Source of the DNA: Pseudomonas synxantha BG33R
Lineage (GTDB): Bacteria > Pseudomonadota > Gammaproteobacteria > Pseudomonadales > Pseudomonadaceae
DNA length: 64,000 nt
Reading direction: 5' to 3'
Assembly: GCF_000263715.2 (NCBI RefSeq)
Contig: NZ_CM001514.1
Span: 4,157,674 to 4,221,673, forward strand
The notes beneath the pieces were generated by a model. That model was not told the DNA's origin, did not search any database, and saw only the letters and a program-made list of their open reading frames with translations. Shown here one piece after another: positions 50,747 to 59,095 of the stretch. Position 1 is the first letter of the stretch. Every line of letters begins with the position of its first letter. Both the position numbers and the translations under genes were made by a program.

Positions 50747-51747
50747 TGCGCAGCCTACTCGCCCTGGCGCTGCTGTTGCTCGCCCTGCTTGCTGGCGTCG
50801 CCATCGGTGAAACCGCCATCGAACCGCAGGTGGTGCTGCAGGTGCTCGCCAATAAACTCTGGGGCGCGGGCTTCGTGCTGGACCCCATCGACGAAGGCGT
50901 GGTGTGGAACTATCGGCTCACCCGGGCCCTGGTGGCCGCAGCCTGCGGCGCAGGGTTGGCAACGTGCGGCGTGATCCTGCAATCGCTGCTGCGTAATCCG
51001 CTGGCCGATCCGTACCTGCTGGGCATCAGCGCCGGCGCGTCAACCGGCGCGGTACTCGTTGCCTTGATTGGCGTGGGCGGTGGTTTGGTGTCGTTGTCGG
51101 CAGGCGCGTTTGTGGGGGCGATGGCGGCGTTTGCGCTGGTGACGCTGCTGGCGCGGGCCAGCGGTTCGTCCAGCGGTACCGGGCAGATCATCCTCGCGGG
51201 CATCGCCGGCTCGCAGTTGTTCAATGCCTTGACCGCGTTCCTGATCACCAAGTCGGCCAGCTCCGAACAGGCCCGCGGTATTATGTTCTGGCTGCTGGGC
51301 AACCTCAGCGGCGTGCGCTGGCCGTCGGTGTGGTTGGCGGTGCCGGTGGCGGTCGTGGGGCTCGCGGTGTGCCTGTGGCACCGTCGCGCACTGGATGCGT
51401 TTACCTTCGGCAGCGACTCGGCGGCCTCCCTCGGCATCCCGGTGCGCCGCGTGCAATTTGTGCTGGTGGCCTGCGCTGCGCTGGTGACGGCGGTGATGGT
51501 GTCCATCGTCGGCTCCATCGGGTTTGTCGGCTTGGTGATTCCCCATGCGGTGCGCCTGTTGCTTGGCACCGGGCATTCGCGCTTGTTGCCGGCCAGCGCC
51601 TTGGGTGGCGCGCTGTTTTTGATCGCTGCGGACGTGCTGTCGCGCACCCTGATCAAGGGCCAGGTGATTCCGGTAGGTGTGGTGACCGCATTGGTGGGCG
51701 CGCCGGTGTTTGCGCTGATCCTGATTGGCCGGAGGAATGCGCGATGA
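50743..51747 (+). CDS. btuC: FecCD/BtuC-type ABC permease
   Basis: 334 residues with about ten transmembrane helices. Conserved ATCGVILQSLLRNPLADPYLLGIS and SIGFVGLVIPHAVR (coupling region), as in BtuC/FecCD permeases. Begins with ATGATG at 50743, overlapping the binding-protein stop by four bases, and overlaps the ATPase start. Confidence 0.93.
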   Translation: MMRSLLALALLLLALLAGVAIGETAIEPQVVLQVLANKLWGAGFVLDPIDEGVVWNYRLTRALVAAACGAGLATCGVILQSLLRNPLADPYLLGISAGASTGAVLVALIGVGGGLVSLSAGAFVGAMAAFALVTLLARASGSSSGTGQIILAGIAGSQLFNALTAFLITKSASSEQARGIMFWLLGNLSGVRWPSVWLAVPVAVVGLAVCLWHRRALDAFTFGSDSAASLGIPVRRVQFVLVACAALVTAVMVSIVGSIGFVGLVIPHAVRLLLGTGHSRLLPASALGGALFLIAADVLSRTLIKGQVIPVGVVTALVGAPVFALILIGRRNAR

Positions 51748-52508
51748 GCGTGCTCAGTTGCAGCGGCCTGGGCTTCAAAGTGCGTGAGGCGCAGTTGCTG
51801 CGCGACATTGACCTGGACGTGCAGTTGGGTGAAACCCTCGGGATCGTCGGGCCCAATGGTTCAGGCAAATCCACCCTGCTCAAATTGCTGGCTGGATTAC
51901 GTGTGCCGGCCAGCGGCGATGTTCGCCTGGGTGGCAAGCCGCTCGGTGAGTTGTCGCGCCGCACCATCGCGCAACAGCTGGCGGTGGTGGAGCAACAGGC
52001 CGACACCGACGACGCCATCCGCGTGTTCGACGCCGTGGCCCTGGGCCGCACGCCGTGGCTGTCTGCGTTGAGCCCGTGGTCGCGTGAAGACGATGCCATC
52101 GTGCACCAGGCCCTGCACGACGTAGATGCTACCCACCTGAGCCAACGCGCCTGGCGCAGCCTCTCTGGCGGCGAACGCCAGCGCGTACACATCGCCCGCG
52201 CCCTGGCGCAACGGCCGCAGATTTTGTTGCTGGACGAGCCGACCAATCACCTGGATATCCAGCATCAACTGGCGATCCTCAAAGGCGTGCAAGGCTTGCC
52301 GGTGACGACCTTGATTGCGCTGCATGATCTGAATCAGGCGTTGACCTGTGATCGCCTGGCCGTACTGGATCGCGGAGAACTGGTGGCGCTGGGCGCACCG
52401 CTGGAGGTGCTGACGCCACAGCGCTTGCAGGAGACATTCGGGGTGCAGGGGCATTACCTGACGGACCCGTTCGACGGTGCGCAGATCCTGCGCCTGCGCT
52501 CCAACTGA
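51744..52508 (+). CDS. btuD: ABC transporter ATPase, BtuD-type
   Basis: 254 residues from ATG 51744, overlapping the permease stop (ATGA) with GGAGGAA upstream. Walker A IVGPNGSGKSTLL, Q-loop AVVEQQAD, signature RSLSGGERQRVHIARAL, Walker B ILLLDEPTNHLD and switch His ALHDLNQA. Energises the cobalamin importer. Confidence 0.94.
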   Translation: MSVLSCSGLGFKVREAQLLRDIDLDVQLGETLGIVGPNGSGKSTLLKLLAGLRVPASGDVRLGGKPLGELSRRTIAQQLAVVEQQADTDDAIRVFDAVALGRTPWLSALSPWSREDDAIVHQALHDVDATHLSQRAWRSLSGGERQRVHIARALAQRPQILLLDEPTNHLDIQHQLAILKGVQGLPVTTLIALHDLNQALTCDRLAVLDRGELVALGAPLEVLTPQRLQETFGVQGHYLTDPFDGAQILRLRSN

Positions 52509-52539
52509 AACCGTGGGTTGTAACAGCGGACGGTAACCA

Positions 52540-52860
52540 CGATGCGAAGCGAGTCGCTCTTGATCTGCTTTTGATCTTAGGCGCCCCGTTAAACCACGCT
52601 GGCCGGAATTCGACAGGGATTTGGGGGGTAAACCGGCAGGGATGCCGGTTTAGCCGCCCCGCGCCATGGATGGCGCGTGGCGGCGGCCCCCCAAATCCCT
52701 GTCGGATTACGGGCACACCGAGCCTAAGCGAGGTGCCGAGTGGTGGGGCAAGAGCGTTTTGCTTACTTTTGCGCTTTTCAAAAGTGAGCCGCCGTCAGGG
52801 CGGAACCCTAAGTGGCCGTTACCTAAATAACGGATATGTACGCGGTCAAATCCAACATCC
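52540..52860. repeat. Dispersed Pseudomonas repeat with a branched palindrome
   Basis: No gene. The core is an 18-bp perfect inverted repeat (52611-52628 with 52687-52704, CGACAGGGATTTGGGGGG and complement) enclosing two further stems: TAAACCGGCA/TGCCGGTTTA (52629-52652) and GCCGCC-CC-GCGCCA/TGGCGC-GT-GGCGGC (52653-52684). The flanks carry GCGAAGCGAGTCGCTCTTGA, TTGATCTGCTTTTGATCTTAGGC and the CTAAGTGGCCGTTACC tail that I recall recurring in P. fluorescens-group genomes. Confidence 0.8.
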
Positions 52861-52882
52861 CGGTCGGCTGTCAGGCCGTCTT

Positions 52883-53085
52883 CGCAGGCAAGCCAGCTCC
52901 CACATTTGGATCGCGCTGCGTCAGTTAGAACAGCGCCGGCTATCCGGTCGTCACGGGAGCAAGCTCCCTCGCCACAGGTCCAGCGTCGCACCAAAGTTGT
53001 GTAGATACCTATGCCCCGATGAGGGAGTGTCAGCAAATACATCGGTGACTGGCCCACTGCCATCGGGGGCAAGCCCCCTCCCACA
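52883..53085. repeat. Cluster of three single REP elements
   Basis: CGCAGGCAAGCCAGCTCCCACA (52883-52904), CGGGAGCAAGCTCCCTCGCCAC (52954-52975) and TCGGGGGCAAGCCCCCTCCCACA (53063-53085), of two REP types, all in one orientation between btuD and the GNAT gene. Confidence 0.8.
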
Positions 53086-53091
53086 TTGGTT

Positions 53092-53583
53092 CTACAGAAG
53101 TCGGTGCATATGGGTTGTCTGCCATATCGGGTCGGCCTCGACATCCACCACTTCGAACCCCTGCCGCCGCCAGAAATCAATCGCGCCGGGCAGAAACGGA
53201 TGGGTGTGCAAGTACATCACCTCCACGCCATCCGCCCGCGCCAGCGCCTCCAGCGAGCGGTACAACCGGCCCGCCAGGCCCAGGCGGCGCACTGCCGGGA
53301 GCACATACAGGCGCACCACTTCCACCGTCTTGCGCCCCTGGTAGTTCAACTGCGGGAAGCGGCCGTCGTAGGGCCGATAAGCCACTGCGGCAACGATTCG
53401 ACCTTCGGCACGGGCAATCAAAAACCGCCCGCCGCCCTCAAGGTAGATGGCTTCAAACTGCGCCAGATCCTGGGGTACTCCGGTGGCACTGAGCGTTGGA
53501 AACAGTTCATCACGCGCCTGCAAAGCGAAGCTCAGCACCTGGGGAATATCAGCGGCCTGCACCGCCTCGATACTAACGCTCAT
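53092..53583 (-). CDS. GNAT-family N-acetyltransferase
   Basis: 163 residues from ATG 53583, overlapping the upstream esterase stop by 11 bases. Acetyl-CoA site VVRLYVLPAVRRLGLAGRLYRSLE (motif A, with the R-x-x-G-x-G/A-like RRLGLAG) and C-terminal DFWRRQGFEVV. Substrate not readable. Probably cotranscribed with the esterase and TspO genes. Confidence 0.9.
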   Translation of the reverse strand: MSVSIEAVQAADIPQVLSFALQARDELFPTLSATGVPQDLAQFEAIYLEGGGRFLIARAEGRIVAAVAYRPYDGRFPQLNYQGRKTVEVVRLYVLPAVRRLGLAGRLYRSLEALARADGVEVMYLHTHPFLPGAIDFWRRQGFEVVDVEADPIWQTTHMHRLL

Positions 53584-54502
53584 CGCCAAGGATCCGAGCC
53601 GTTATCCACTGGCGAGCGTAAGCCAACACGCGATCGGCCATCGCCACCGGAAAATGAATAAACCCATGGGCCGCTTCCGGCAACAGATGGGCCTCAACCG
53701 CTGCCCATCGCTCGGCGATAAGCAGGGTGTCATCCTTGAGCGGGTCCAATTCGCCCACGAACATCAGCGCTGGCGGCAGCCCCTCAAAGTCCCCATACAA
53801 AGGGGACAACGGCGGCTGCCGGCGCGCCTCGTCGCAGATCCCCGGCGTCAGCAGGCGCAGCGCCTGGACCATGCCCGGACCGTCCAGCAACAAGGTGCCC
53901 GTCCCGGCCGTGCGCACACTGGGCGTGCCGGTCAAATCGTAGACGCCGTAATACAACACCGCGCCGCTTACCCGCTGGAGCAACTCGGGCCATTGCTTGA
54001 GCGCCAACAAGGTGGCCGCCGCCAGGTGCCCGCCGGCCGATTCACCGACGAAAAACACCGGCAGGCCGGCAAACTCCGGGCAGTCCGCCAGGAGCCAGCG
54101 CGCAGCCGTCAGGCAGTCGTCCAGCAACCCTTCGATCGGCGTATCCACCGCCAGCCGATAATCCACCGACACCACCGCCACGTCGCACGCGTTGACCATG
54201 CCGAGGTTAAGGTCGTCATCCATTTGCGCATTGCCGATCACCCAGCCACCGCCGTGGATATCCAGCACCACGCCTTTGGGCTTGCCACTGGGGCGCAAGA
54301 TGCGCACGGGCACCGTGCCCAGCCTTTTCAGCTCAACCACGGGCGCCTTCTTGAACGTCTGGCTGGCGCGTAGCAGTGCCTGGATCATGCGCGGCGTCAC
54401 GCGGTTGCGGACTTTAAAGCGCGGCATCCACGCCAGTTTCTGATTGAAGCGGCGCATCTGGGCCAGTTCGGGCTCGCTGGCGGGCCAATGCTGGTAAGCC
54501 AT
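53573..54502 (-). CDS. Alpha/beta-hydrolase of the hormone-sensitive-lipase family
   Basis: 309 residues. Oxyanion motif DIHGGGWVIG, nucleophile VGESAGGHLAA, catalytic Asp in FVGELDPLKDD and His in EAAHGFIHFP: a full triad. No signal peptide, so an intracellular carboxylesterase. Its ATG shares one base with the tspO stop (TGATG). Confidence 0.93.
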   Translation of the reverse strand: MAYQHWPASEPELAQMRRFNQKLAWMPRFKVRNRVTPRMIQALLRASQTFKKAPVVELKRLGTVPVRILRPSGKPKGVVLDIHGGGWVIGNAQMDDDLNLGMVNACDVAVVSVDYRLAVDTPIEGLLDDCLTAARWLLADCPEFAGLPVFFVGESAGGHLAAATLLALKQWPELLQRVSGAVLYYGVYDLTGTPSVRTAGTGTLLLDGPGMVQALRLLTPGICDEARRQPPLSPLYGDFEGLPPALMFVGELDPLKDDTLLIAERWAAVEAHLLPEAAHGFIHFPVAMADRVLAYARQWITARILGDER

Positions 54503-54942
54503 CAGCGATTATTACGCAGGATCGAGAAGTTCAACGCCGCAGCCACGCATAGCCACGCCAGATACGGGAACAGGATCAGCCCGGTAATCAAATCCAGGCG
54601 CACGGCCAGCACCACCATCGCTGCCACGGTGAGCCACAAGAGCACGATAATCACCATCCCGGCGAACAACCGATGAGCACCGAAGAACACCGGCGTCCAC
54701 AGCGTGTTCAATGCAATCTGCGCCGCCCACAAGGCCAACACCATTTCGCTGCCGGGGATCAGGGTCAAGCGGTAACCGGCCCAGGCCAACAGCAGGTAGA
54801 TGATCGTCCATGCCACCGGGAACAGCCAATTGGGCGGGGTAAAGCTGGGCTTGACCAGGGATTCGTACCAGGCACCGGGTTTGAAGATCACGCCGGTACT
54901 GGCGGCGGCGGCGCAGGCGAGCAGGAAGATGAAAAAGGTCAT
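54502..54942 (-). CDS. tspO: TspO/MBR-type tryptophan-rich sensory protein
   Basis: 146 residues from ATG 54942 (MTFFIFLLACAAAAS); the longer frame lacks a ribosome site. Five transmembrane helices, with the family's PGAWYESLVKPSFTPPNWLFPVAWTIIYLLLAWAGY and WTPVFFGAHRL. TspO binds porphyrins and takes part in oxidative-stress and tetrapyrrole control. First gene of the minus-strand tspO-esterase-GNAT run. Confidence 0.93.
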   Translation of the reverse strand: MTFFIFLLACAAAASTGVIFKPGAWYESLVKPSFTPPNWLFPVAWTIIYLLLAWAGYRLTLIPGSEMVLALWAAQIALNTLWTPVFFGAHRLFAGMVIIVLLWLTVAAMVVLAVRLDLITGLILFPYLAWLCVAAALNFSILRNNR

Positions 54943-55106
54943 GGTCGGTCCTTGAGGTCCTGTGGATGGAAAAACAATGCACTGCTTTGAGTGACTCAAG
55001 CAACCGCGGATAAATTCAATGGGAGCAGCAAAATACCCGCTCTTCTGCGCGTCATGAAAATTGGTTATGGTCGCCAACATCCAGCATCGTTGCCCGAGAC
55101 GCCCCC

Positions 55107-56303
55107 TTGCCCAAGCTTGCCGATCACCGCAGCAGCCCCTGGTCAGTGTTCCTGATCTTCCTGCGCCTGGGCCTCACCTCCTTCGGCGGGCCGATTGCGC
55201 ACCTGGGCTATTTTCGCCAAGAGTTCGTCAGCCGCCGCCGCTGGCTCAGCGAGCGCAGCTATGCCGAACTGGTCGCCCTGTGCCAATTCCTGCCCGGCCC
55301 GGCCAGCAGCCAGGTCGGTATCGCGTTGGGCCTGTCCCGCGCGGGTTACCGGGGCGCGGCGGCAGCCTGGGCGGGGTTCACCTTGCCGTCGGCCATCGCC
55401 CTGATCCTGTTTGCCCTGGGGCTGGCCCACTATGGCGGCGCCCTCCCCCCTGGCGCGCTGCACGGCCTCAAGGTCGTCGCCGTAGCGGTGGTGGCCCAGG
55501 CCGTATGGGGCATGGCACGCAACCTGTGCCGAGGCGTTTTACGGGGGGCGTTGATGTTGAGCGCCGCGTGCGTGGTGCTGCTGCAACCCTCCGCCTGGGC
55601 TCAAGTCGGAGTCATGGTGGTCGCAGGCGTGGCCGGCCTGTTGCTGTTCAAACCCGAGAGCAGTGCCGAGCCCGACGCGCTGCCCATCGCCATCAGCCGC
55701 CGCACCGGAGCGCTGTGGTTGATGCTGTTTTTGTTGTTGCTGCTGGCCTTGCCACTCCTCGCCGCGTGGGCGCTCAACCCCACGCTGGCGCTGGTGGACG
55801 CCTTCTACCGCAGCGGCGCGCTGGTATTCGGCGGCGGCCACGTGGTGTTGCCGTTGCTGCAAGCCGAAGTGGTACCCAGCGACTGGGTCAGCAACGATGT
55901 ATTCCTCGCTGGCTACGGCGCCACCCAGGCCGTGCCCGGCCCGCTGTTCACCTTCGCCGCCTTCCTCGGCGCCTCCATGACCCATGCCCCGAGCGGCTGG
56001 CTTGGCGGCGTGATCGCCCTGCTGGCGATCTTCGCACCGTCGTTCCTGCTGATCTTCGGCGCCTTGCCCTTCTGGGCCAACCTGCGCAGCAGCCCGCGCA
56101 CCCAGGCGGCGCTGGCCGGGGTGAACGCGGCGGTGGTTGGCCTGTTGTTGGCGGCGCTGTACCAGCCGGTGTGGACCAGCGCGATTTTCAATGTGTATGA
56201 CGTGGCGTTGGCGCTACTCGCACTGGTCGCGTTGATGGTGTGGAAGCTGCCGCCATGGCTGGTAGTAATAGGTTGCGGTGTACTGGGCGGGTTACTGGCC
56301 TAA
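55107..56303 (+). CDS. chrA: Chromate transporter, ChrA-type
   Basis: 398 residues, the long ChrA type with two CHR domains. FLRLGLTSFGGPIAHLGYFRQEFVSRRRWL and LCQFLPGPASSQ lie in the first half and the equivalent YRSGALVFGGGHVVLPLL and GATQAVPGPLFTFAAFLG in the second; about ten hydrophobic segments. Exports chromate. The start is probably TTG 55107, as no ATG is available in frame ahead of the first CHR motif. Confidence 0.9.
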   Translation: MPKLADHRSSPWSVFLIFLRLGLTSFGGPIAHLGYFRQEFVSRRRWLSERSYAELVALCQFLPGPASSQVGIALGLSRAGYRGAAAAWAGFTLPSAIALILFALGLAHYGGALPPGALHGLKVVAVAVVAQAVWGMARNLCRGVLRGALMLSAACVVLLQPSAWAQVGVMVVAGVAGLLLFKPESSAEPDALPIAISRRTGALWLMLFLLLLLALPLLAAWALNPTLALVDAFYRSGALVFGGGHVVLPLLQAEVVPSDWVSNDVFLAGYGATQAVPGPLFTFAAFLGASMTHAPSGWLGGVIALLAIFAPSFLLIFGALPFWANLRSSPRTQAALAGVNAAVVGLLLAALYQPVWTSAIFNVYDVALALLALVALMVWKLPPWLVVIGCGVLGGLLA

Positions 56304-56370
56304 GATAGCGCAGACAATCAGCTCCCTCGCCACAGGACAGCGCAGCGTCTTAACTGACCGGCATTGGGGC

Positions 56371-56934
56371 TCAGCCAGGCTCGACAATCTTGAGCCACGG
56401 CCAACGCGCCTGATAACTCCTGGCCTTGTGCAAAAACAGCTCCGGCTCCGGATGCAAAGGGTTGATGCGCAAGACACCCTGCTCCACATCCTCCAAGCCA
56501 TAAGGCGCATACACCTCGCCCGAGGCAATATCCAACGCAATGCACGTACCCGCCACCAGGTAACGGTCAACCCCCTGCCGAGCCGAATACAACTGCGGAT
56601 AAGGCCGGCCAAACCGCTGCCCATACCAAAGGTGCACCCGCGCCTGATTCTTGACCTCTACATTCACGCCCAGGTCCTCAAATAGCGCCTGTGCTCGGCG
56701 AATCACCGCGTCCTCCGCCTCGTAGGACACATCCTCATCAAAGTAAAAAACGTCGTAGTCCTTCACGCCCTGAGCAGCCGGCAGATTCGCCTGATGGTTC
56801 CACACCGCCTGGAACAGGCAGCCCGCCGTGAGCATGCACTGCTGCACACCCAGATCCGGCAGGCGCGCGGTGATTTGCGCATTGATCGGGTTAGCCATGG
56901 CCAATTCGAGCAAGGTGTCGACAGTCAATGTCAT
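56371..56934 (-). CDS. Nucleotidyltransferase-family protein (NTP_transf_6 type)
   Basis: 187 residues from ATG 56934 (MTLTVDTLLELAMANPINAQI); the longer frame crosses a repeat. VKDYDVFYFDEDVSYEAED has the Asp-x-Asp-like acidic pattern, preceded by TAGCLFQAVWN and followed by VHLWYGQRFG, the pattern of PF06042-type proteins (YjfC-like predicted nucleotidyltransferases). Substrate unknown. Confidence 0.85.
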   Translation of the reverse strand: MTLTVDTLLELAMANPINAQITARLPDLGVQQCMLTAGCLFQAVWNHQANLPAAQGVKDYDVFYFDEDVSYEAEDAVIRRAQALFEDLGVNVEVKNQARVHLWYGQRFGRPYPQLYSARQGVDRYLVAGTCIALDIASGEVYAPYGLEDVEQGVLRINPLHPEPELFLHKARSYQARWPWLKIVEPG

Positions 56935-56984
56935 GTTCAGTCCTCCATCGTCAGCGCCAACCATAACACCCGAATATGGCACTT

Positions 56985-57086
56985 CTGTAGGAGCGAGCTT
57001 GCTCGCGAAAAACTCAAACGATAACGCAGCGCCTGAAGGCAAAATCCGATTCCCCTGCCGCACCTTGCTCCATCGCCTGCGCGTGC
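56985..57086. repeat. 102-bp direct repeat, copy A (with REP half)
   Basis: Starts CTGTAGGAGCGAGCTTGCTC (a REP) and continues through CGCAGCGCCTGAAGGCAAAA and TGCCGCACCTTGCTCCAT. 96 of 102 positions match copy B at 61979-62080, in the same orientation. The rest of 57087-57258 holds no gene; it must contain the promoter of the cytochrome gene. Confidence 0.9.
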
Positions 57087-57258
57087 ATCTGCCGCCGTGC
57101 GACGATCCTGCTTATCCCTACCTTTAGTCGGATATTCCTGAGGGGCCTGACGCAACGGCTAGCCTTCAGCCTAGCGTCAGGAATAACGCTGAATATTCGG
57201 TCCATGAAGGGCCAGTACGCCTCATCGTCCCGACGCGTTACCTGCTGAGGAGACGATA

Positions 57259-58599
57259 ATGAAAATAACCCTGAAACGGTTGGCGTGCCTGGGTGCAAGC
57301 TTCACCAGCGCGCTCGCCATGGCCGATGCGGCCACACCACCCGTGCTGTCACCTGCGATTCCCTTCGACGTCACGACCAACTCCCCCATCACCCTGGACA
57401 GCCTGCAACACGATTTCGACGTGCTGTCGTGGCAGACTTTCGTCGCCCTGAACTGGCCCGCCAACGCCGACGGCAGCGCCAACACCTCGGCGAAAATCGG
57501 CGCGCCGGGGCAGACGGTTTGGGAGTCGTGGAAAGAGAGCTACGCGATTTTCCTACCCCAAGGCCAGAAGCCGCTCGCCTGGGACCAGCACACGCCGCCA
57601 CCCGCCGCCTGCCAAGGCAAGGGGAACCTGCCCGTGCTGCAACAGATGGGCAAGGTCGCCGGTGTGCTCGACGAATTCATCCAGCCGTTCAAGACCGGCC
57701 CGCTGGTGGACCAGAACGGCACCTACACGCGCAACGCGATCATGGTCAACCAGCCGATGTTCGACGACATCGTCAGCAAGGGTCTCTACAGCAAGGAAGG
57801 TCAGCAAGCGTTCCTGAGCAAGGCCGACAACCGCATCGCCTTCTCCTGCGGCTCGCAAAATGACAAGCAGGTCGGCGCGATCATGGTCAAGTCGGCCTGG
57901 AAGGTACTTGGCGGCAACGACAATCCACAGGAATTCCACGCCGTCGACGCCCTGGTCTACACCCCCGGCAACACCGACCCGAACACAGGCGCGGTGATCC
58001 CCGAGTCGTGCAGCGCGCAGAAGGTCGGGCTGGTCGGCCTGCACATCGTGCACAAGACCAAAGAAGCGCCGCAGTGGGTATGGTCGAGCTTCGAGCACGT
58101 GCGCAACGTGCCGGAAGAGACCACACCGATGAACGAGCGCAAGGGCCCCTACCTGTTCTACGACGCCCAGGCCAGCAACCGCCCGGTGAATGAGCCGCCA
58201 GCGCGGCCGTGGGACCCGTCGAAGAAGGCCGCACCATCGCAGATCGTACGGGAAATCCCGCTCACCGCCGCGACCCACCAGCTCAACGCGCAGTGGCAAG
58301 GCGCGCTCCAGGGCACGGTCTGGGCCAACTACCAGTTGATCAGCACCCAGTGGCCAACCGCCCCCGCCGATGACTGCAAAGTACCGTCGCCGACCAACCC
58401 GCTGGGCACGCCTGCGCCGAACTTCCTGGCCAACGCCACGCTGGAAACCTACAACCAGGGCACTACGCCGCAAGCTTCATCCAGTTGCATGGAGTGCCAC
58501 AACAACGCGACCACCCGGGTGACCCAGTCCCCGCGCACCAGTTTCGCCGATTTCACCTTCCTGCTTGAACGTGCCCAATCCACCGGTGCCAAGGAGTGA
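57259..58599 (+). CDS. Exported protein with one heme c motif, GMC-module partner
   Basis: 446 residues, signal peptide MKITLKRLACLGASFTSALAMA. A single CMECH lies near the C-terminus (about 413) in SSCMECHNNATT; the long N-terminal part has VLSWQTFVALNWP and several conserved Trp/Pro but no domain I recognise. ATG follows GAGGAGACGATA. It is the first of three coupled genes ending with a GMC oxidoreductase, so it most likely accepts electrons from it in the periplasm. Much larger than ordinary monoheme cytochromes. Confidence 0.8.
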   Translation: MKITLKRLACLGASFTSALAMADAATPPVLSPAIPFDVTTNSPITLDSLQHDFDVLSWQTFVALNWPANADGSANTSAKIGAPGQTVWESWKESYAIFLPQGQKPLAWDQHTPPPAACQGKGNLPVLQQMGKVAGVLDEFIQPFKTGPLVDQNGTYTRNAIMVNQPMFDDIVSKGLYSKEGQQAFLSKADNRIAFSCGSQNDKQVGAIMVKSAWKVLGGNDNPQEFHAVDALVYTPGNTDPNTGAVIPESCSAQKVGLVGLHIVHKTKEAPQWVWSSFEHVRNVPEETTPMNERKGPYLFYDAQASNRPVNEPPARPWDPSKKAAPSQIVREIPLTAATHQLNAQWQGALQGTVWANYQLISTQWPTAPADDCKVPSPTNPLGTPAPNFLANATLETYNQGTTPQASSSCMECHNNATTRVTQSPRTSFADFTFLLERAQSTGAKE

Positions 58600-58603
58600 T
58601 GCC

Positions 58604-59095
58604 ATGAGCGACCCGAACCTGAAGAACTTCATCGACCTGTCCGCTGTGCTCACTGGCCTGTCAGCCAAACTGCTGGCGCCTTCGGTGGACCCGATCAACC
58701 TGCCGCCGCTGTTCTTGGCCACTGCCCAGCAAGGCATGGGTACCGCAGCGTTCAGCAACCTGCTGACGCTGTACGCCAGCGTCAAGGACCAAACGCCTGC
58801 GCAAATCGCCAGCGCCGTACTCGGCAGTTCGGACGCGCAGATCGCCCAGGGTGCCCGCTCGATCATGAAGCTGTGGCTGCTTGGCAGCTGGTACCAGCCT
58901 TATGACCAGGGCAACGCCCACAAGGGTGACGTTCGCGTGGTCTCTGACCAGGCCTACAAGGAAAGCTGGGCGTGGAAGATCGCCCAATCTCACCCTATGG
59001 GCTACAGCCAGTACCACTTCGGCTACTGGAACGAGCAGCCACCGACCCTCAAGCAATTCACCGGTGTCGACGCCAAGGCAGGGCAGCAGCCATGA
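58604..59095 (+). CDS. Small subunit of an FAD (GMC) dehydrogenase, sorbitol-dehydrogenase type
   Basis: 163 residues from ATG 58604, five bases after the cytochrome stop (AAGGAGTGATGCC gives the ribosome site). FIDLSAVLTGLSA, then WLLGSWYQPY and a C-terminal YKESWAWKIAQSHPMGYSQYHFGYW, as in the small subunits of membrane-bound FAD sugar/alcohol dehydrogenases. Those usually begin with a twin-arginine signal; none is visible here. Overlaps the GMC start (ATGA). Confidence 0.82.
   Translation: MSDPNLKNFIDLSAVLTGLSAKLLAPSVDPINLPPLFLATAQQGMGTAAFSNLLTLYASVKDQTPAQIASAVLGSSDAQIAQGARSIMKLWLLGSWYQPYDQGNAHKGDVRVVSDQAYKESWAWKIAQSHPMGYSQYHFGYWNEQPPTLKQFTGVDAKAGQQP

Noticed and set aside
55061..56200. 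379-codon frame overlapping chrA
   Set aside because: Arg/Pro-rich wrong-phase translation; the 55107 frame carries the CHR domain motifs and membrane helices.
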